DNA from: Hydractinia symbiolongicarpus
Lineage: Eukaryota; Cnidaria; Hydrozoa; Anthoathecata; Hydractiniidae
NCBI RefSeq assembly: GCF_029227915.1
Contig: NC_079886.1
Coordinates: 4,712,001-4,776,000 of the forward strand
Reading direction: 5' to 3'
DNA length: 64,000 bases
The stretch's first letter is position 1. The number at the start of each line of letters is the position of its first letter. Of the stretch, positions 50,166 to 64,000 are shown in pieces. The notes beneath the pieces were generated by a model. The model saw nothing but the letters and a program-made list of their open reading frames with translations, ran no database searches and was not told the DNA's origin. The translations under genes and the position numbers were made by a program.

Positions 50166-53148
50166 TCAGCGATTACACTGGGCGCTGTGGTAGCGCTTCA
50201 TTTAAAAATGTAGATAAATAACTCATTTTTTACTGTGGGACCAATGCTAGTCGTTAGCGCGCTCTAAAGAAATAGAGACAGTTTCAAAAACTACATTTCA
50301 TTGACTTTCTAACGGTGTCAGTCCGTTTGAGTTACAACAGTTGGGTCACATTTTCGTACCAACATGTATTTAGCGATATTTTTCTGACACCACTGAGTTA
50401 CATCGCTTTTAACAGTGAAACGATTGACTGTAGGACTTAACTGAACTGATTTTGGACTGTGACTTTATAAATTTGATAAATGAGACAATTGGACTCCAAG
50501 AAATAACATTCTTCTTAGATTAGCACGATTGCCGGAACTCAGCGATTACACTGGGCGCTGTGGTAGCGCTTCATTTAAAAAGTTAGATAAATAAGTCATT
50601 TTTTACTGTGGGACCAATCCTAGCCGTTAGCGCGCGCTGAAGGAATTAGGACATTTTCAAAAACTACATTTCATTTACTTTCTAGCGGTATCAACCCATT
50701 AGAGTTAGAACGGCCGCGTCACATATTCGTACCAACATGTATTTAGTGATATTTTTCAGATATTACTAAGTTGTATCGCTTTTAACAGTGAAACAATTGA
50801 CTGTGTGACATAATTGAACTGATTTTGGACTGTGACCTTATAAATGTGATAAATGAGACAATTGGACTCCAAGAAATAACATTCTTCTTAAATTAGCATG
50901 ATTGCCGGAACTCAGCGATTACACTGGGCGCTGTGGTAGCGCTTCATTTAAAAATGTAGATAAATAAGTCATTTTTTACTCTGGGACCAATCCTAGCCGT
51001 TATCGCGCGCTGAAGAAATAGAGACAGTTTCAGAAACTACATTTCATTGACTTTCTAACGGTATCGGTCCGTTTCAGTTAAAAAGGTTGCGTCACATATT
51101 CGTACCAACATGTATTTAGCGATATTTTTCTGATAATACTAAGTTGCATCTCTTTTAACAGTGAAACGACTGACTGTGGGACTTAATTGAACTGATTTAG
51201 GATTTTGACCTTATAAATGTGATAAATGAGACAATTGGATTCCAAGAAATAACATTCTTCTTAATTTCACATGACTGTTGGAATTCACCGATTACACTGG
51301 GCGCTGTGGTAGCGGTTCATTTAAAATGTTGGATAAATAAGTCATTTTTTACTGTGGGACCAATCCTAGCCGTTAGCGCGCGCTAAAGGATATAGGACAT
51401 TTTCAAAAACTACATTTCATTGACTTCCTATCGGTATCAGTCCGTTTGAGTTTCAACGGTTGTGTTACGTATTCGTACCAACATGTATTTAGTGATATTT
51501 TTCAGATATTACTAAGTTGTATCGCTTTTAACAGTGAAACGATTGACTGTGTGACTTAATTGAACTGATTTTGGACTGTGACCTTATAAATGTGATAAAT
51601 GGGACAATTGGACTCCAAGAAATCACATTCTTCTTAAATTAGCATGATTGCCGGAACTCAGCGATTACACTGGGCGCTGTGGTAGCGATTCATTTAAAAA
51701 TGTAGATAAATAAGTCATTTTTTACTGTGGGACCAATCCTTGCCGTTATCGCGCGCTGAAGAAATAGAGACAGTTTCAGAAACTACATTTCATTGACTTT
51801 CTAACGGTATCAGTCCGTTTCAGTTACAACGGTTGCGTCACATATTCGTACCAACATGTATTTAGCGATATTTTTCTGATACTACTAAGTTGAATCGCTA
51901 TTAACAGTGAAATGATTGACTGTGGGACTTAATTGAACTGATTTTGGACTTTCACCTTATAAATGTGATAAATGAGACAATTGGATTCCAAAAAATAACA
52001 TTCTTCTTAATTTGACATGATTGCCGGGACTCAGCGATTACACTAGGCGCTGTGGTAGCGCTTCATTTAAAAATGTAGATAAATAACTCATTTTTTACTA
52101 AGGGACCAATGCTAGTCGTTAGCGCGCTCTAAAGAAATAGAGACAGTTTCAAAAACTACATTTCATTGACTTTCTAACGGTGTCAGTCCGTTTGAGTTAC
52201 AACAGTTGGGTCACATTTTCGTACCAACATGTATTTAGCGATATTTTTCTGACACCACTGAGTTACATCGCTTTTAACAGTGAAACGATTGACTGTAGGA
52301 CTTAACTGAACTGATTTTGGACTGTGACTTTATAAATTTGATAAATGAGACAATTGGACTCCAAGAAATAACATTCTTCTTAGATTAGCATGATTGCCGG
52401 AACTCAGCGATTACATTGGGCGCTGTGGTAGCGCTTCATTTAAAAAGTTGGATAAATAAGTCATTTTTTACTGTGGGACCAATCCTAGGCGTTAGCGCGC
52501 GCTGAAGGAATTAGGACATTTTCAAAAACTACATTTCATTTACTTTCTAGCGGTATCAACCCATTAGAGTTAGAACGGCCGCGTCACATATTCGTACCAA
52601 CATGTATTTAGTGATATTTTTCAGATATTACTAAGTTGTATCGCTTTTAACAGTGAAACAATTGACTGTGTGACATAATTGAACTGATTTTGGACTGTGA
52701 CCTTATAAATGTGATAAATGAGACAATTGGACTCCAAGAAATAACATTCTTCTTAAATTAGCATGATTGCCGGAACTCAGCGATTACACTGGGCGCTGTG
52801 GTAGCGCTTCATTTAAAAATGTAGATAAATAAGTCATTTTTTACTGTGGGACCAATCCTAGCCGTTATCGCGCGCTGAAGAAATAGAGACAGTTTCAGAA
52901 ACTACATTTCATTGACTTTCTAACGGTATCAGTCCGTTTCAGTTAAAAAGGTTGCGTCACATATTCGTACCAACATGTATTTAGCGATATTTTTCTGATA
53001 ATACTAAGTTGCATCTCTTTTAACAGTGAAAGACTGACTGTGGGACTTAATTGAACTGATTTAAGATTTTGACGTTATAAATGTGATAAATGAGACAATT
53101 GGATTCCAAGAAATAACATTCTTCTTAATTTCACATGACTGTTGGAAT
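50166..53148. repeat. 2983-bp eight-unit higher-order repeat, copy 1
   Basis: Eight units with anchors 50363, 50736, 51109, 51482, 51855, 52228, 52601 and 52974. Markers include tagcacgattgcc near 50521, ttactctgggacc near 50975, tatcggtccg near 51061 and the hybrid unit with cctatcggtatcag near 51428. The copy ends where a gttggaattc unit joins a C-type unit at about 53149. Confidence 0.88.
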
Positions 53149-56131
53149 TCAGCGATTACACTGGGCGCTGTGGTAGCGCTTCATTTAAAAATGTAGATAA
53201 ATAACTCATTTTTTACTGTGGGACCAATGCTAGTCGTTAGCGCGCTCTAAAGAAATAGAGACAGTTTCAAAAACTACATTTCATTGACTTTCTAACGGTG
53301 TCAGTCCGTTTGAGTTACAACAGTTGGGTCACATTTTCGTACCAACATGTATTTAGCGATATTTTTCTGACACCACTGAGTTACATCGCTTTTAACAGTG
53401 AAACGATTGACTGTAGGACTTAACTGAACTGATTTTGGACTGTGACTTTATAAATTTGATAAATGAGACAATTGGACTCCAAGAAATAACATTCTTCTTA
53501 GATTAGCACGATTGCCGGAACTCAGCGATTACACTGGGCGCTGTGGTAGCGCTTCATTTAAAAAGTTAGATAAATAAGTCATTTTTTACTGTGGGACCAA
53601 TCCTAGCCGTTAGCGCGCGCTGAAGGAATTAGGACATTTTCAAAAACTACATTTCATTTACTTTCTAGCGGTATCAACCCATTAGAGTTAGAACGGCCGC
53701 GTCACATATTCGTACCAACATGTATTTAGTGATATTTTTCAGATATTGCTAAGTTGTATCGCTTTTAACAGTGAAACAATTGACTGTGTGACATAATTGA
53801 ACTGATTTTGGACTGTGACCTTATAAATGTGATAAAGGAGACAATTGGAATCCAAGAAATAACATTCTTCTTAAATTAGCATGATTGCCGGAACTCAGCG
53901 ATTACACTGGGCGCTGTGGTAGCGCTTCATTTAAAAATGTAGATAAATAAGTCATTTTTTACTCTGGGACCAATCCTAGCCGTTATCGCGCGCTGAAGAA
54001 ATAGAGACAGTTTCAGAAACTACATTTCATTGACTTTCTAACGGTATCGGTCCGTTTCAGTTAAAAAGGTTGCGTCACATATTCGTACCAACATGTATTT
54101 AGCGATATTTTTCTGATAATACTAAGTTGCATCTCTTTTAACAGTGAAACGACTGACTGTGGGACTTAATTGAACTGATTTAGGATTTTGACCTTATAAA
54201 TGTGATAAATGAGACAATTGGATTCCAAGAAATAACATTCTTCTTAATTTCACATGACTGTTGGAATTCACCGATTACACTGGGCGTTGTGGTAGCGGTT
54301 CATTTAAAAAGTTGGATAAATAAGTCATTTTTTACTGTGGGACCAATCCTAGCCGTTAGCGCGCGCTAAAGGATATAGGACATTTTCAAAAACTACATTT
54401 CATTGACTTCCTATCGGTATCAGTCCGTTTGAGTTTCAACGGTTGTGTTACGTATTCGTACCAACATGTATTTAGTGATATTTTTCAGATATTACTAAGT
54501 TGTATCGCTTTTAACAGTGAAACGATTGACTGTGTGACTTAATTGAACTGATTTTGGACTGTGACCTTATAAATGTGATAAATGGGACAATTGGACTCCA
54601 AGAAATCACATTCTTCTTAAATTAGCATGATTGCCGGAACTCAGCGATTACACTGGGCGCTGTGGTAGCGATTCATTTAAAAATGTAGATAAATAAGTCA
54701 TTTTTTACTGTGGGACCAATCCTTGCCGTTATCGCGCGCTGAAGAAATAGAGACAGTTTCAGAAACTACATTTCATTGACTTTCTAACGGTATCAGTCCG
54801 TTTCAGTTACAACGGTTGCGTCACATATTCGTACCAACATGTATTTAGCGATATTTTTCTGATACTACTAAGTTGAATCGCTATTAACAGTGAAATGATT
54901 GACTGTGGGACTTAATTGAACTGATTTTGGACTTTCACCTTATAAATGTGATAAATGAGACAATTGGATTCCAAAAAATAACATTCTTCTTAATTTGACA
55001 TGATTGCCGGGACTCAGCGATTACACTAGGCGCTGTGGTAGCGCTTCATTTAAAAATGTAGATAAATAACTCATTTTTTACTAAGGGACCAATGCTAGTC
55101 GTTAGCGCGCTCTAAAGAAATAGAGACAGTTTCAAAAACTACATTTCATTGACTTTCTAACGGTGTCAGTCCGTTTGAGTTACAACAGTTGGGTCACATT
55201 TTCGTACCAACATGTATTTAGCGATATTTTTCTGACACCACTGAGTTACATCGCTTTTAACAGTGAAACGATTGACTGTAGGACTTAACTGAACTGATTT
55301 TGGACTGTGACTTTATAAATTTGATAAATGAGACAATTGGACTCCAAGAAATAACATTCTTCTTAGATTAGCATGATTGCCGGAACTCAGCGATTACATT
55401 GGGCGCTGTGGTAGCGCTTCATTTAAAAAGTTGGATAAATAAGTCATTTTTTACTGTGGGACCAATCCTAGGCGTTAGCGCGCGCTGAAGGAATTAGGAC
55501 ATTTTCAAAAACTACATTTCATTTACTTTCTAGCGGTATCAACCCATTAGAGTTAGAACAGCCGCGTCACATATTCGTACCAACATGTATTTAGTGATAT
55601 TTTTCAGATATTACTAAGTTGTATCGCTTTTAACAGTGAAACAATTGACTGTGTGACATAATTGAACTGATTTTGGACTGTGACCTTATAAATGTGATAA
55701 ATGAGACAATTGGACTCCAAGAAATAACATTCTTCTTAAATTAGCATGATTGCCGGAACTCAGCGATTACACTGGGCGCTGTGGTAGCGCTTCATTTAAA
55801 AATGTAGATAAATAAGTCATTTTTTACTGTGGGACCAATCCTAGCCGTTATCGCGCGCTGAAGAAATAGAGACAGTTTCAGAAACTACATTTCATTGACT
55901 TTCTAACGGTATCAGTCCGTTTCAGTTAAAAAGGTTGCGTCACATATTCGTACCAACATGTATTTAGCGATATTTTTCTGATAATACTAAGTTGCATCTC
56001 TTTTAACAGTGAAAGGACTGACTGTGGGACTTAATTGAACTGATTTAGGATTTTGACCTTATAAATGTGATAAATGAGACAATTGGATTCCAAGAAATAA
56101 CATTCTTCTTAATTTCACATGACTGTTGGAA
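53149..56131. repeat. 2983-bp eight-unit higher-order repeat, copy 2
   Basis: Each anchor from 53346 to 55957 lies 2983 bp after its partner, and all the private markers of copy 1 recur. Differences are few, for example gaaagactgac at 53029 in copy 1 against gaaaggactgac near 56010 here. The tandem arrangement and near identity imply a recent unequal exchange. Confidence 0.88.
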
Positions 56132-59100
56132 TTCACCGATTACACTGGGCGCTGTGGTAGCGGTTCATTTAAAAATTTGGATAAATAAGTCATTTTTTAC
56201 TGTGGGACCAATCCTAGCCGTTAGCGCGCGCTGAAGGAATTAGGACATTTTCAAAAACTACATTTCATTTACTTTCTAGCGGTATCAACCCGTTAGAGTT
56301 AGAACGGCCGCGTCACATATTCGTACCAACATGTATTTAGTGATATTTTTCAGATATTACTAAGTTGTATCGCTTTTAACAGTGAAACAATTGACTGTGT
56401 GACATAATTGAACTGATTTTGGACTGTGACCTTATAAATGTGATAAATGAGACAATTGGATTCCAAGAAATAACATTCTTCCTAATTTGACATGATTGCC
56501 GGGACTCAGCTATTACACTGGGCGCTGTGGTAGCGCTTCATTTAAAAATGTAGATAAATAACTCATTTTTTACTGTGGAACCAATGCTAGTCGTTAGCGC
56601 GCGCTAAAGAAATAGAGACAGTTTCAAACACTACATTCCATTGAATTTCTAACGGTGTCAGTCCGTTTGAGTTACAACAGTTGGGTCACATTTTCGTACC
56701 AACATGTATTTAGCGATATTTTTCTGACACCACTAGGTTACATGGCTTTTAACAGTGAAATGATTGACTGTGGGACTTAACTGAACTGATTTTGGACTGT
56801 GACCTTATAAATGTGATAAATGAGACAATTGGACTCCAAGAAATAACATTCTTCTTAGATTAGCATGATTGCCGGAACTCAGCGATTACACTGGGCGCTG
56901 TGGTAGCGCTTCATTTAAAAATGTAGATAAATAAGTCATTTTTTACTGTGGGAATAATCCTAGCCGTTATCGCGCGCTGAAGAAATAGAGACAGTTTCAG
57001 AAACTACATTTCATTGACTTTCTAACTGTATCAGTCCGTTTCAGTTACAACGGTTGCGTCACATATTCGCACCAACATGTATTTAGCGATATTTTTCTGA
57101 TACTACTAAGTTGCATCGCTATTAACAGTGAAATAATTGACTGTGGGACTTATAGAACTGATTTTGGACTTTCACCTTATAAATGTGATAAATGAGACAA
57201 TTGGATTCCAAGAAATAACATTCTTCTTAATTTGACATGATTGCTGGGAGTCAGCGATTACGCAGGGCGCTGTGGTAGCGCTTCATTTAAAAATTTAGAT
57301 AAATAAGTCATTTTTTACTGCGGGACCAATCCTAGCTGTTAGCGCGCGCTGAAGAAATAGAGACAGTTTAAAAAACTACATTTCATTGACTTCCTAACGG
57401 TATCAGTCCGTTTGAGTTTCAACGGTTGTGTCACGTATTCGTACCAACATGTATTTAGTGATATTTTTCAGATATTACTAAGTTGTATCGCTTTTAACAG
57501 TGAAACGATTGACTGTGTGACTTAATTGAACTGATTTTGGACTGTGACCTTATAAATGTGATAAATGAGACAATTGGACTCCAAGAAATAAGATTCTTCT
57601 TAAATTAGCATGATTGCCGGAACTCAGCGGTTACATTGGGCGCTGTGGTAGCGCTTCATTTAAAAATGTAGATAAATAAGTCATTTTTTACTGTGGGACC
57701 AATCCTAGCCGTTATCGCGCGCTGAAGAAATGGAGACAGTTTCAGAAACTACATTTCATTGACTTTCTAACGGTATCAGTCCGTTTCAGTTACAACGGTT
57801 GCGTCACATATTCGAACCAACATGTATTTAGCGATATTTTTCTGATACTACTAAGTTGCATCGCTATTAACAGTGAAATGATTGACTGTGGGACTTAATT
57901 GAACTGATTTTGGACTTTCACCTTATAAATGTGATAAATGAGACAATTGGATTCCAAGAAATAACATTCTTCTTAATTTGACATGATTGCCGGGACTCAG
58001 CGATTACACTGGGCGCTGTGGTAGCGCTTCATTTAAAAATGTAGATAAATAACTCATTTTTTACTGTGGGACCAATGCTAGTCGTTAGCGCGCGCTAAAG
58101 AAATAGAGACAGTTTCAAAAACTACATTCCAATGACTTTCTAACGGTGTCAGTCCGTTTGAGTTACAACAGTTGGGTCACATTTTCGTACCAACATGTAT
58201 TTAACGATATTTTTCTGACAACACTAGGTTACATCGCCTTTAACAGTGAAACGATTGACTGTGGGACTTAACTGAACTGATTTTGGACTGTGACCTTATA
58301 AATGTGATAAATGAGACAATTGGACTCCAAGAAATAACATTCTTCTTAAATTAGCATGATTGCCGGAACTCAGCGATTACACTGGGCGCTGTGGTAGCGC
58401 TTCATTTAAAAATGTAGATAAATAACTCATTTTTTACTGTGGGACCAATGCTAGTCGTTAGCGCGCTCTAAAGAAATAGAGACAGTTTCAAAAACTACAT
58501 TTCATTGACTTTCTAACGGTGTCAGTCCGTTTGAGTTACAACAGTTGGGTCACATTTTCGTACCAACATGTATTTAGCGATATTTGTCTGATATTACTAA
58601 GTTGCATCGCTTTTAACAGTGAAACAATTGACTGTGTGACTTAATTGAACTGATTTTGGACTTTCACCTTATAAATGTGATAAATGAGACAATTGGATTC
58701 CAAGAAATAACATTCTTCTTAATTTGACATGATTGCCGGGACTCAGCGAATACACTGGGCGCTGTGGTAGCGCTTCATTTGAAAATGTAGATAAATAATT
58801 CATTTTTTACTGTGGGACCAATGCTAGTCGTTAGCGCGCTCTAAAGAAATAGAGACAGTTTCAAAAACTACATTTCATTGACTTTCTAACGGTGTCAGTC
58901 CGTTTGAGTTACAACAGTTGGGTCACATTTTCGTACCAACATGTATTTAGCGATATTTTTCTGACACCACTAGGTTACATCGCTTTTAACAGTGAAACGA
59001 TTGACTGTGGGACTTAACTGAACTGATTTTGGACTGTGACCTTATAAATGTGATAAATGAGACAATTGGACTCCAAGAAATAACATTCTTCTTAGATTAG

Positions 59101-62100
59101 CATGATTGCCGGAACTCATCGATTACACTGGGCGCTGTGGTAGCGCTTCATTTAAAAATGTAGATAAATAAGTCATTTTTTACTGTGGGAATAATCCTGG
59201 CCGTTATCGCGCGCTGAAGAAATAGAGACAGTTTCAGAAACTACATTTCATTGACTTTCTAACTGTATCAGTCCGTTTCAGTTACAACGGTTGCGTCACA
59301 TATTCGCACCAACATGTATTTAGCGATATTTTTCTGATACTACTAAGTTGCATCGCTATTAACAGTGAAATAATTGACTGTGGGACTTATAGAACTGATT
59401 TTGGACTTTCACCTTATAAATGTGATAAATGAGACAATTGGATTCCAAGAAATAACATTCTTCTTAATTTGACATGATTGCTGGGAGTCAGCGATTACAC
59501 AGGGCGCTGTGGTAGCGCTTCATTTAAAAATTTAAATAAATAAGTCATTTTTTACTGCGGGACCAATCCTAGCTGTTAGTGCGCGCTGAAGAAATAGAGA
59601 CAGTTTAAAAAACTACATTTCATTGACTTCCTAACGGTATCAGTCCGTTTGAGTTTCAACGGTTGTGTCACAAATTCGCACCAACATGTATTTAGCGATA
59701 TTTGTCTGATATTACTAAGTTGCATCGCTTTTAACAGTGAAACAATTGACTGTGGGACTTAATTGAACTGATTTAGGAATTTGACCTTATAAATGTGATA
59801 AATGAGACAATTGGATTCCAAGAAATAACATTCTTCTTAATTACACATGATTGTTGTAATTCACCGATTACACTGGGCGCTGTGGTAGCGGTTCATTTAA
59901 AAAGTTAGATAAATAAGTCACTCTGTACTGTGGGACCAATCCTAGCCGTTAGCGCGCGCTAAAGAAATAGAGACAATTTCAAAAACTACATTCCATTGAC
60001 TTTCCAACGGTGTCAGTCCGTTTGAGTTACAACGTTTGTGTCACATTTTCGTACCAACATGTATTTAGCGATATTTTTCTGAAACTACTAAGTTACATTG
60101 CTTTTAACAGTGAAACGATTGACTGTGGGACTTAATTGAACTGATTTTGGACTTTCACCTTATAAATGTGATAAATGAGACAATTGGATTCCAAGAAATA
60201 ACATTCTTCTTAATTTGACATGATTGCCGGGACTCAGCGATTACACTGGGCGCTGTGGTAGCGCTTCATTTAAAAATGTAGATAAATAACTCATTTTTTA
60301 CTGTGGGACCAATGCTAGTCGTTAGCGCGCGCTAAAGAAATAGAGACAGTTTCAAAAACTTCATTCCAATGACTTTCTAACGGTGTCAGTCCGTTTGAGT
60401 TACAGCAGTTGGGTCACATTTTCGTACCAACATGTATTTAACGATATTTTTCTGGCAACACTAGGTTACATCGCCTTTAACAGTGAAACGATTGACTGTG
60501 GGACTTAATTGAACTGATTTTGGACTTTCACCTTATAAATGTGATAAATGAGACAATTGGATTCCAAGAAATAACATTCTTCTTAATTTGACAGGATTGC
60601 CGGGACTCAGCGATTACACTGGGCGCTGTGGTAGCGCTTCATTTAAAAATGTAGATAAATAATTCATTTTTTACTGTGGGACCAATGCTAGTCGTTAGCG
60701 CGCTCTAAAGAAATAGAGACAGTTTCAAAAACTACATTTCATTGACTTTCTAACGGTGTCAGTCCATTTGAGTTACAACAGTTGGGTCACAATTTCGTAC
60801 CAACATGTATTTAGCGATATTTTTCTGACACCACTGAGTTACATCGCTTTTAACAGTGAAACGATTGACTGTAGGACTTAACTGAACTGATTTTGGACTG
60901 TGACTTTATAAATTTGATAAATGAGACAATTGGACTCCAAGAAATAACATTCTTCTTAGATTAGCATGATTGCCGGAACTCAGCGATTACACTGGGCGCT
61001 GTGGTAGCGCTTCATTTAAAAAGTTGGATAAATAAGTCATTTTTTACTGCGGGACCAATCCTAGCCGTTAGCGCGCGCTGAAGGAATTAGGACATTTTCA
61101 AAAACTACATTTCATTTACTTTCTAGCGGTATCAACCCATTAGAGTTACAACGGCCGCGTCACATATTCGTACCAACATGTATTTAGTGATATTTTTCAG
61201 ATATTACTAAGTTGTATCGCTTTTAACAGTGAAACAATTGACTGTGTGACATAATTGAACTGATTTTGGACTGTGACCTTATAAATGTGATAAATGAGAC
61301 AATTGGACTCCAAGAAATAACATTCTTCTTAAATTAGCATGCTTGCCGGAACTCAGCGATTACACTGGGCGCTGTGGTAGCGCTTCATTTAAAAATGTAG
61401 ATAAATAAGTCATTTTTTACTGTGGGACCAATCCTAGCCGTTATCGCGCGCTGAAGAAGTAGAGACAGTTTCAGAAACTACATTTCATTGACTTTCTAAC
61501 GGTATCAGTCCGTTTCAGTTAAAAAGGTTGCGTCACATATTCGTACCAACATGTATTTAGCGATATTTTTCTGATAATACTAAGTTGCATCTCTTTTAAC
61601 AGTGAAACGACTGACTGTGGGACTTAATTGAACTGATTTAGGATTTTGACCTTATAAATGTAATAAATGAGACAATTGGATTCCAACAAATAACATTCTT
61701 CTTAATTTCACATGACTGTTGGAATTCACCGATTACACTGGGCGCTGTGGTAGCGGTTCATTTAAAAAGTTGGATAAATATGTCATTTTTTGCTGTGGGA
61801 CCAATCCTAGCCGTTAGCGCGCGCTGAAGGAATTAGGACATTTTCAAAAACTACATTTCATTTACTTTCTAGCGGTATCAACCCGTTAGAGTTAGAACGG
61901 CCGCGTCACATATTCGTACCAACATGTATTTAGTGATATTTTTCAGATATTACTAAGTTGTATCGCTTTTAACAGTGAAACAATTGACTGTGTGACATAA
62001 TTGAACTGATTTTGGACTGTGACCTTATAAATGTGATAAATGAGACAATTGGACTCCAAGAAATAACATTCTTCTTAAATTAGCATGCTTGCCGGAACTC

Positions 62101-64000
62101 AGCGATTACACTGGGCGCTGTGGTAGCGCTTCATTTAAAAATGTAGATAAATAAGTCATTTTTTACTGTGGGACCAATCCTAGCCGTTATCGCGCGCTGA
62201 AGAAATAGAGACAGTTTCAGAAACTACATTTCATTGACTTTCTAACGGTATCAGTCCGTTTCAGTTAAAAAGGTTGCGTCACATATTCGTACCAACATGT
62301 ATTTAGCGATATTTTTCTGATAATACTAAGTTGCATCTCTTTTAACAGTGAAACGATTGACTGTGTGACTTAATTGAACTGATTTTGGACTGTGACCTTA
62401 TAAATGTGATAAATGGGACAATTGGACTCCAAGAAATAACATTCTTCTTAAATTAGCATGATTGCCGGAACTCAGCGATTACACTGGGCGCTGTGGTAGC
62501 GCTTCATTTAAAAATGTAGATAAATAAGTCATTTTTTACAGTGGGACCAATCCTAGCCGTTATCGCGCGCTGAAGAAATAGAGACAGTTTCAGAAACTGC
62601 ATTTCATTGACTTTCTAACGGTATCAGTCCGTTTCAGTTACAACGGTTGCGTCACATATTCGTACCAACATGTATTTAGCGATATTTTTCTGATTCCACT
62701 AAGTTGCATCGCTATTAACAGTGAAATGATTGACTGTGGGACTTAATTGAACTGATTTTGGACTTTCACCTTATAAATGTGATAAATGAGACAATTGGAT
62801 TCCAAGAAATAACATTCTTCTTAATTTGACAGGGCGCTGTGGTAGCGCTTCATTTAAAAATTTAGATAAATAAGTCATTTTTTACTGCGGGACCAATCCT
62901 AGCTGTTAGCGCGCGCTGAAGAAATAGAGACAGTTTAAAAAACTACATTTCATTGACTTCCTATCGGTATCAGTCCGTTTGAGTTTCAACGGTTGTGTTA
63001 CGTATTCGTACCAACATGTATTTAGTGATATTTTTCAGATATTACTAAGTTGTATCGCTTTTAACAGTGAAACGATTGACTGTGTGACTTAATTGAACTG
63101 ATTTTGGACTGTGACCTTATAAATGTGATAAATGGGACAATTGGACTCCAAGAAATCACATTCTTCTTAAATTAGCATGATTGCCGGAACTCAGCGATTA
63201 CACTGGGCGCTGTGGTAGCGATTCATTTAAAAATGTAGATAAATAAGTCATTTTTTACTGTGGGACCAATCCTTGCCGTTATCGCGCGCTGAAGAAATAG
63301 AGACAGTTTCAAAAACTACATTTCATTGACTTTCTAACGGTGTCAGTCCGTTTGAGTTACAACAGTTGGGTCACAATTTCGTACCAACATGTATTTAGCG
63401 ATATTTTTCTGACACCACTGAGTTACATCGCTTTTAACAGTGAAACGATTGACTGTAGGACTTAACTGAACTGATTTTGGACTGTGACTTTATAAATTTG
63501 ATAAATGAGACAATTGGACTCCAAGAAATAACATTCTTCTTAGATTAGCATGATTGCCGGAACTCAGCGATTACACTGGGCGCTGTGGTAGCGTTTCATT
63601 TAAAAAGTTGGATAAATAAGTCATTTTTTACTGCGGGACCAATCCTAGCCGTTAGCGCGCGCTGAAGGAATTAGGACATTTTCAAAAACTGCATTTCATT
63701 TACTTTCTAGCGGTATCAACCCATTAGAGTTAGAACGGCCGCGTCACATATTCGTACCAACATGTATTTAGTGATATTTTTCAGATATTACTAAGTTGTA
63801 TCGCTTTTAACAGTGAAACAATTGACTGTGTGACATAATTGAACTGATTTTGGACTGTGACCTTATAAATGTGATAAATGAGACAATTGGACTCCAAGAA
63901 ATAACATTCTTCTTAAATTAGCATGCTTGCCGGAACTCAGCGATTACACTGGGCGCTGTGGTAGCGCTTCATTTAAAAATGTAGATAAATAAGTCATTTT
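56132..64000. repeat. Satellite, right block running off the window
   Basis: Anchors from 56330 to 63761 at 372-373 bp, except one 346-bp step ending at 63015. That step reflects a 27-bp deletion joining ttaatttgac to agggcgctg at about 62830. Units around 57076-57448 and 59313-59685 repeat at about 2237 bp (six monomers). Units around 60804-61177 recur at 63388-63761. The array continues past base 64000 in mid-monomer. No gene is visible. Confidence 0.92.

Noticed and set aside
1-64000. CRISPR array
   Set aside because: The repeat unit is about 373 bp with no short-repeat/unique-spacer alternation, and the setting is eukaryotic.

Overview
The window is almost entirely one tandem satellite array in a eukaryotic, almost certainly animal, genome. 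The basic unit is an AT-rich monomer of about 373 bp. It runs in one orientation from base 1 to base 64000, and neither array edge is in view. Using the box accaacatgtattta as an anchor, I located 172 units by eye. Nothing in the satellite looks like a gene. The only protein-coding material is a broken reverse transcriptase in a truncated non-LTR retrotransposon. That retrotransposon family resembles elements common in cnidarians and other aquatic invertebrates, so a cnidarian-like host is my best but weak guess. Satellite, retrotransposon and TTAA-flanked MITE all argue against a bacterium or phage.

Layout. Bases 1-19178 are a heterogeneous, mosaic part of the array. Full 373-bp units are mixed with a recurrent short unit of 206 bp, giving local 579-bp and 1697-bp higher-order periods. 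Bases 19179-19930 are a 752-bp piggyBac-type non-autonomous element (MITE) with TTAA target duplication, 17-bp inverted ends and G/C-rich subterminal palindromes. Bases 19931-21317 are satellite again. Bases 21318-23539 are a 5'-truncated LINE on the minus strand with RT coding sequence in three frames and a 3' UTR. From 23540 onward there is only satellite. Bases 25508-38126 carry a 3187-bp higher-order repeat (eight full units plus one short unit). Bases 38127-44983 carry a 3357-bp nine-unit repeat built from three A-C-B trimers. Bases 44246-47271 carry a 1492-bp four-unit duplication, and 50166-56131 a 2983-bp eight-unit duplication. A longer-range duplication at an offset of 8950 bp links roughly 47180-49620 to 56130-58575.

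Monomer types. Three main full-length types can be told apart. Type A has gttatcgcgcgctgaag and ctgatactactaagttg. Type B has gaaggaattaggac, a cggccg site and tagtgatatttttcag. Type C has gctagtcgttagcgcgc and gtgtcagtccgtttgag. A fourth type, D (gctgttagcgcgcgctgaag with cagtttaaaaaactac), is commoner on the left.

The array looks older and more disordered on the left, where both transposons sit, and young and regular on the right, where spacing is 372-373 bp almost without exception. This fits growth and homogenisation by unequal exchange, as in centromeric or pericentromeric satellites. A centromeric role is inference only. I found no RNA genes, CRISPR arrays, operons or host genes.
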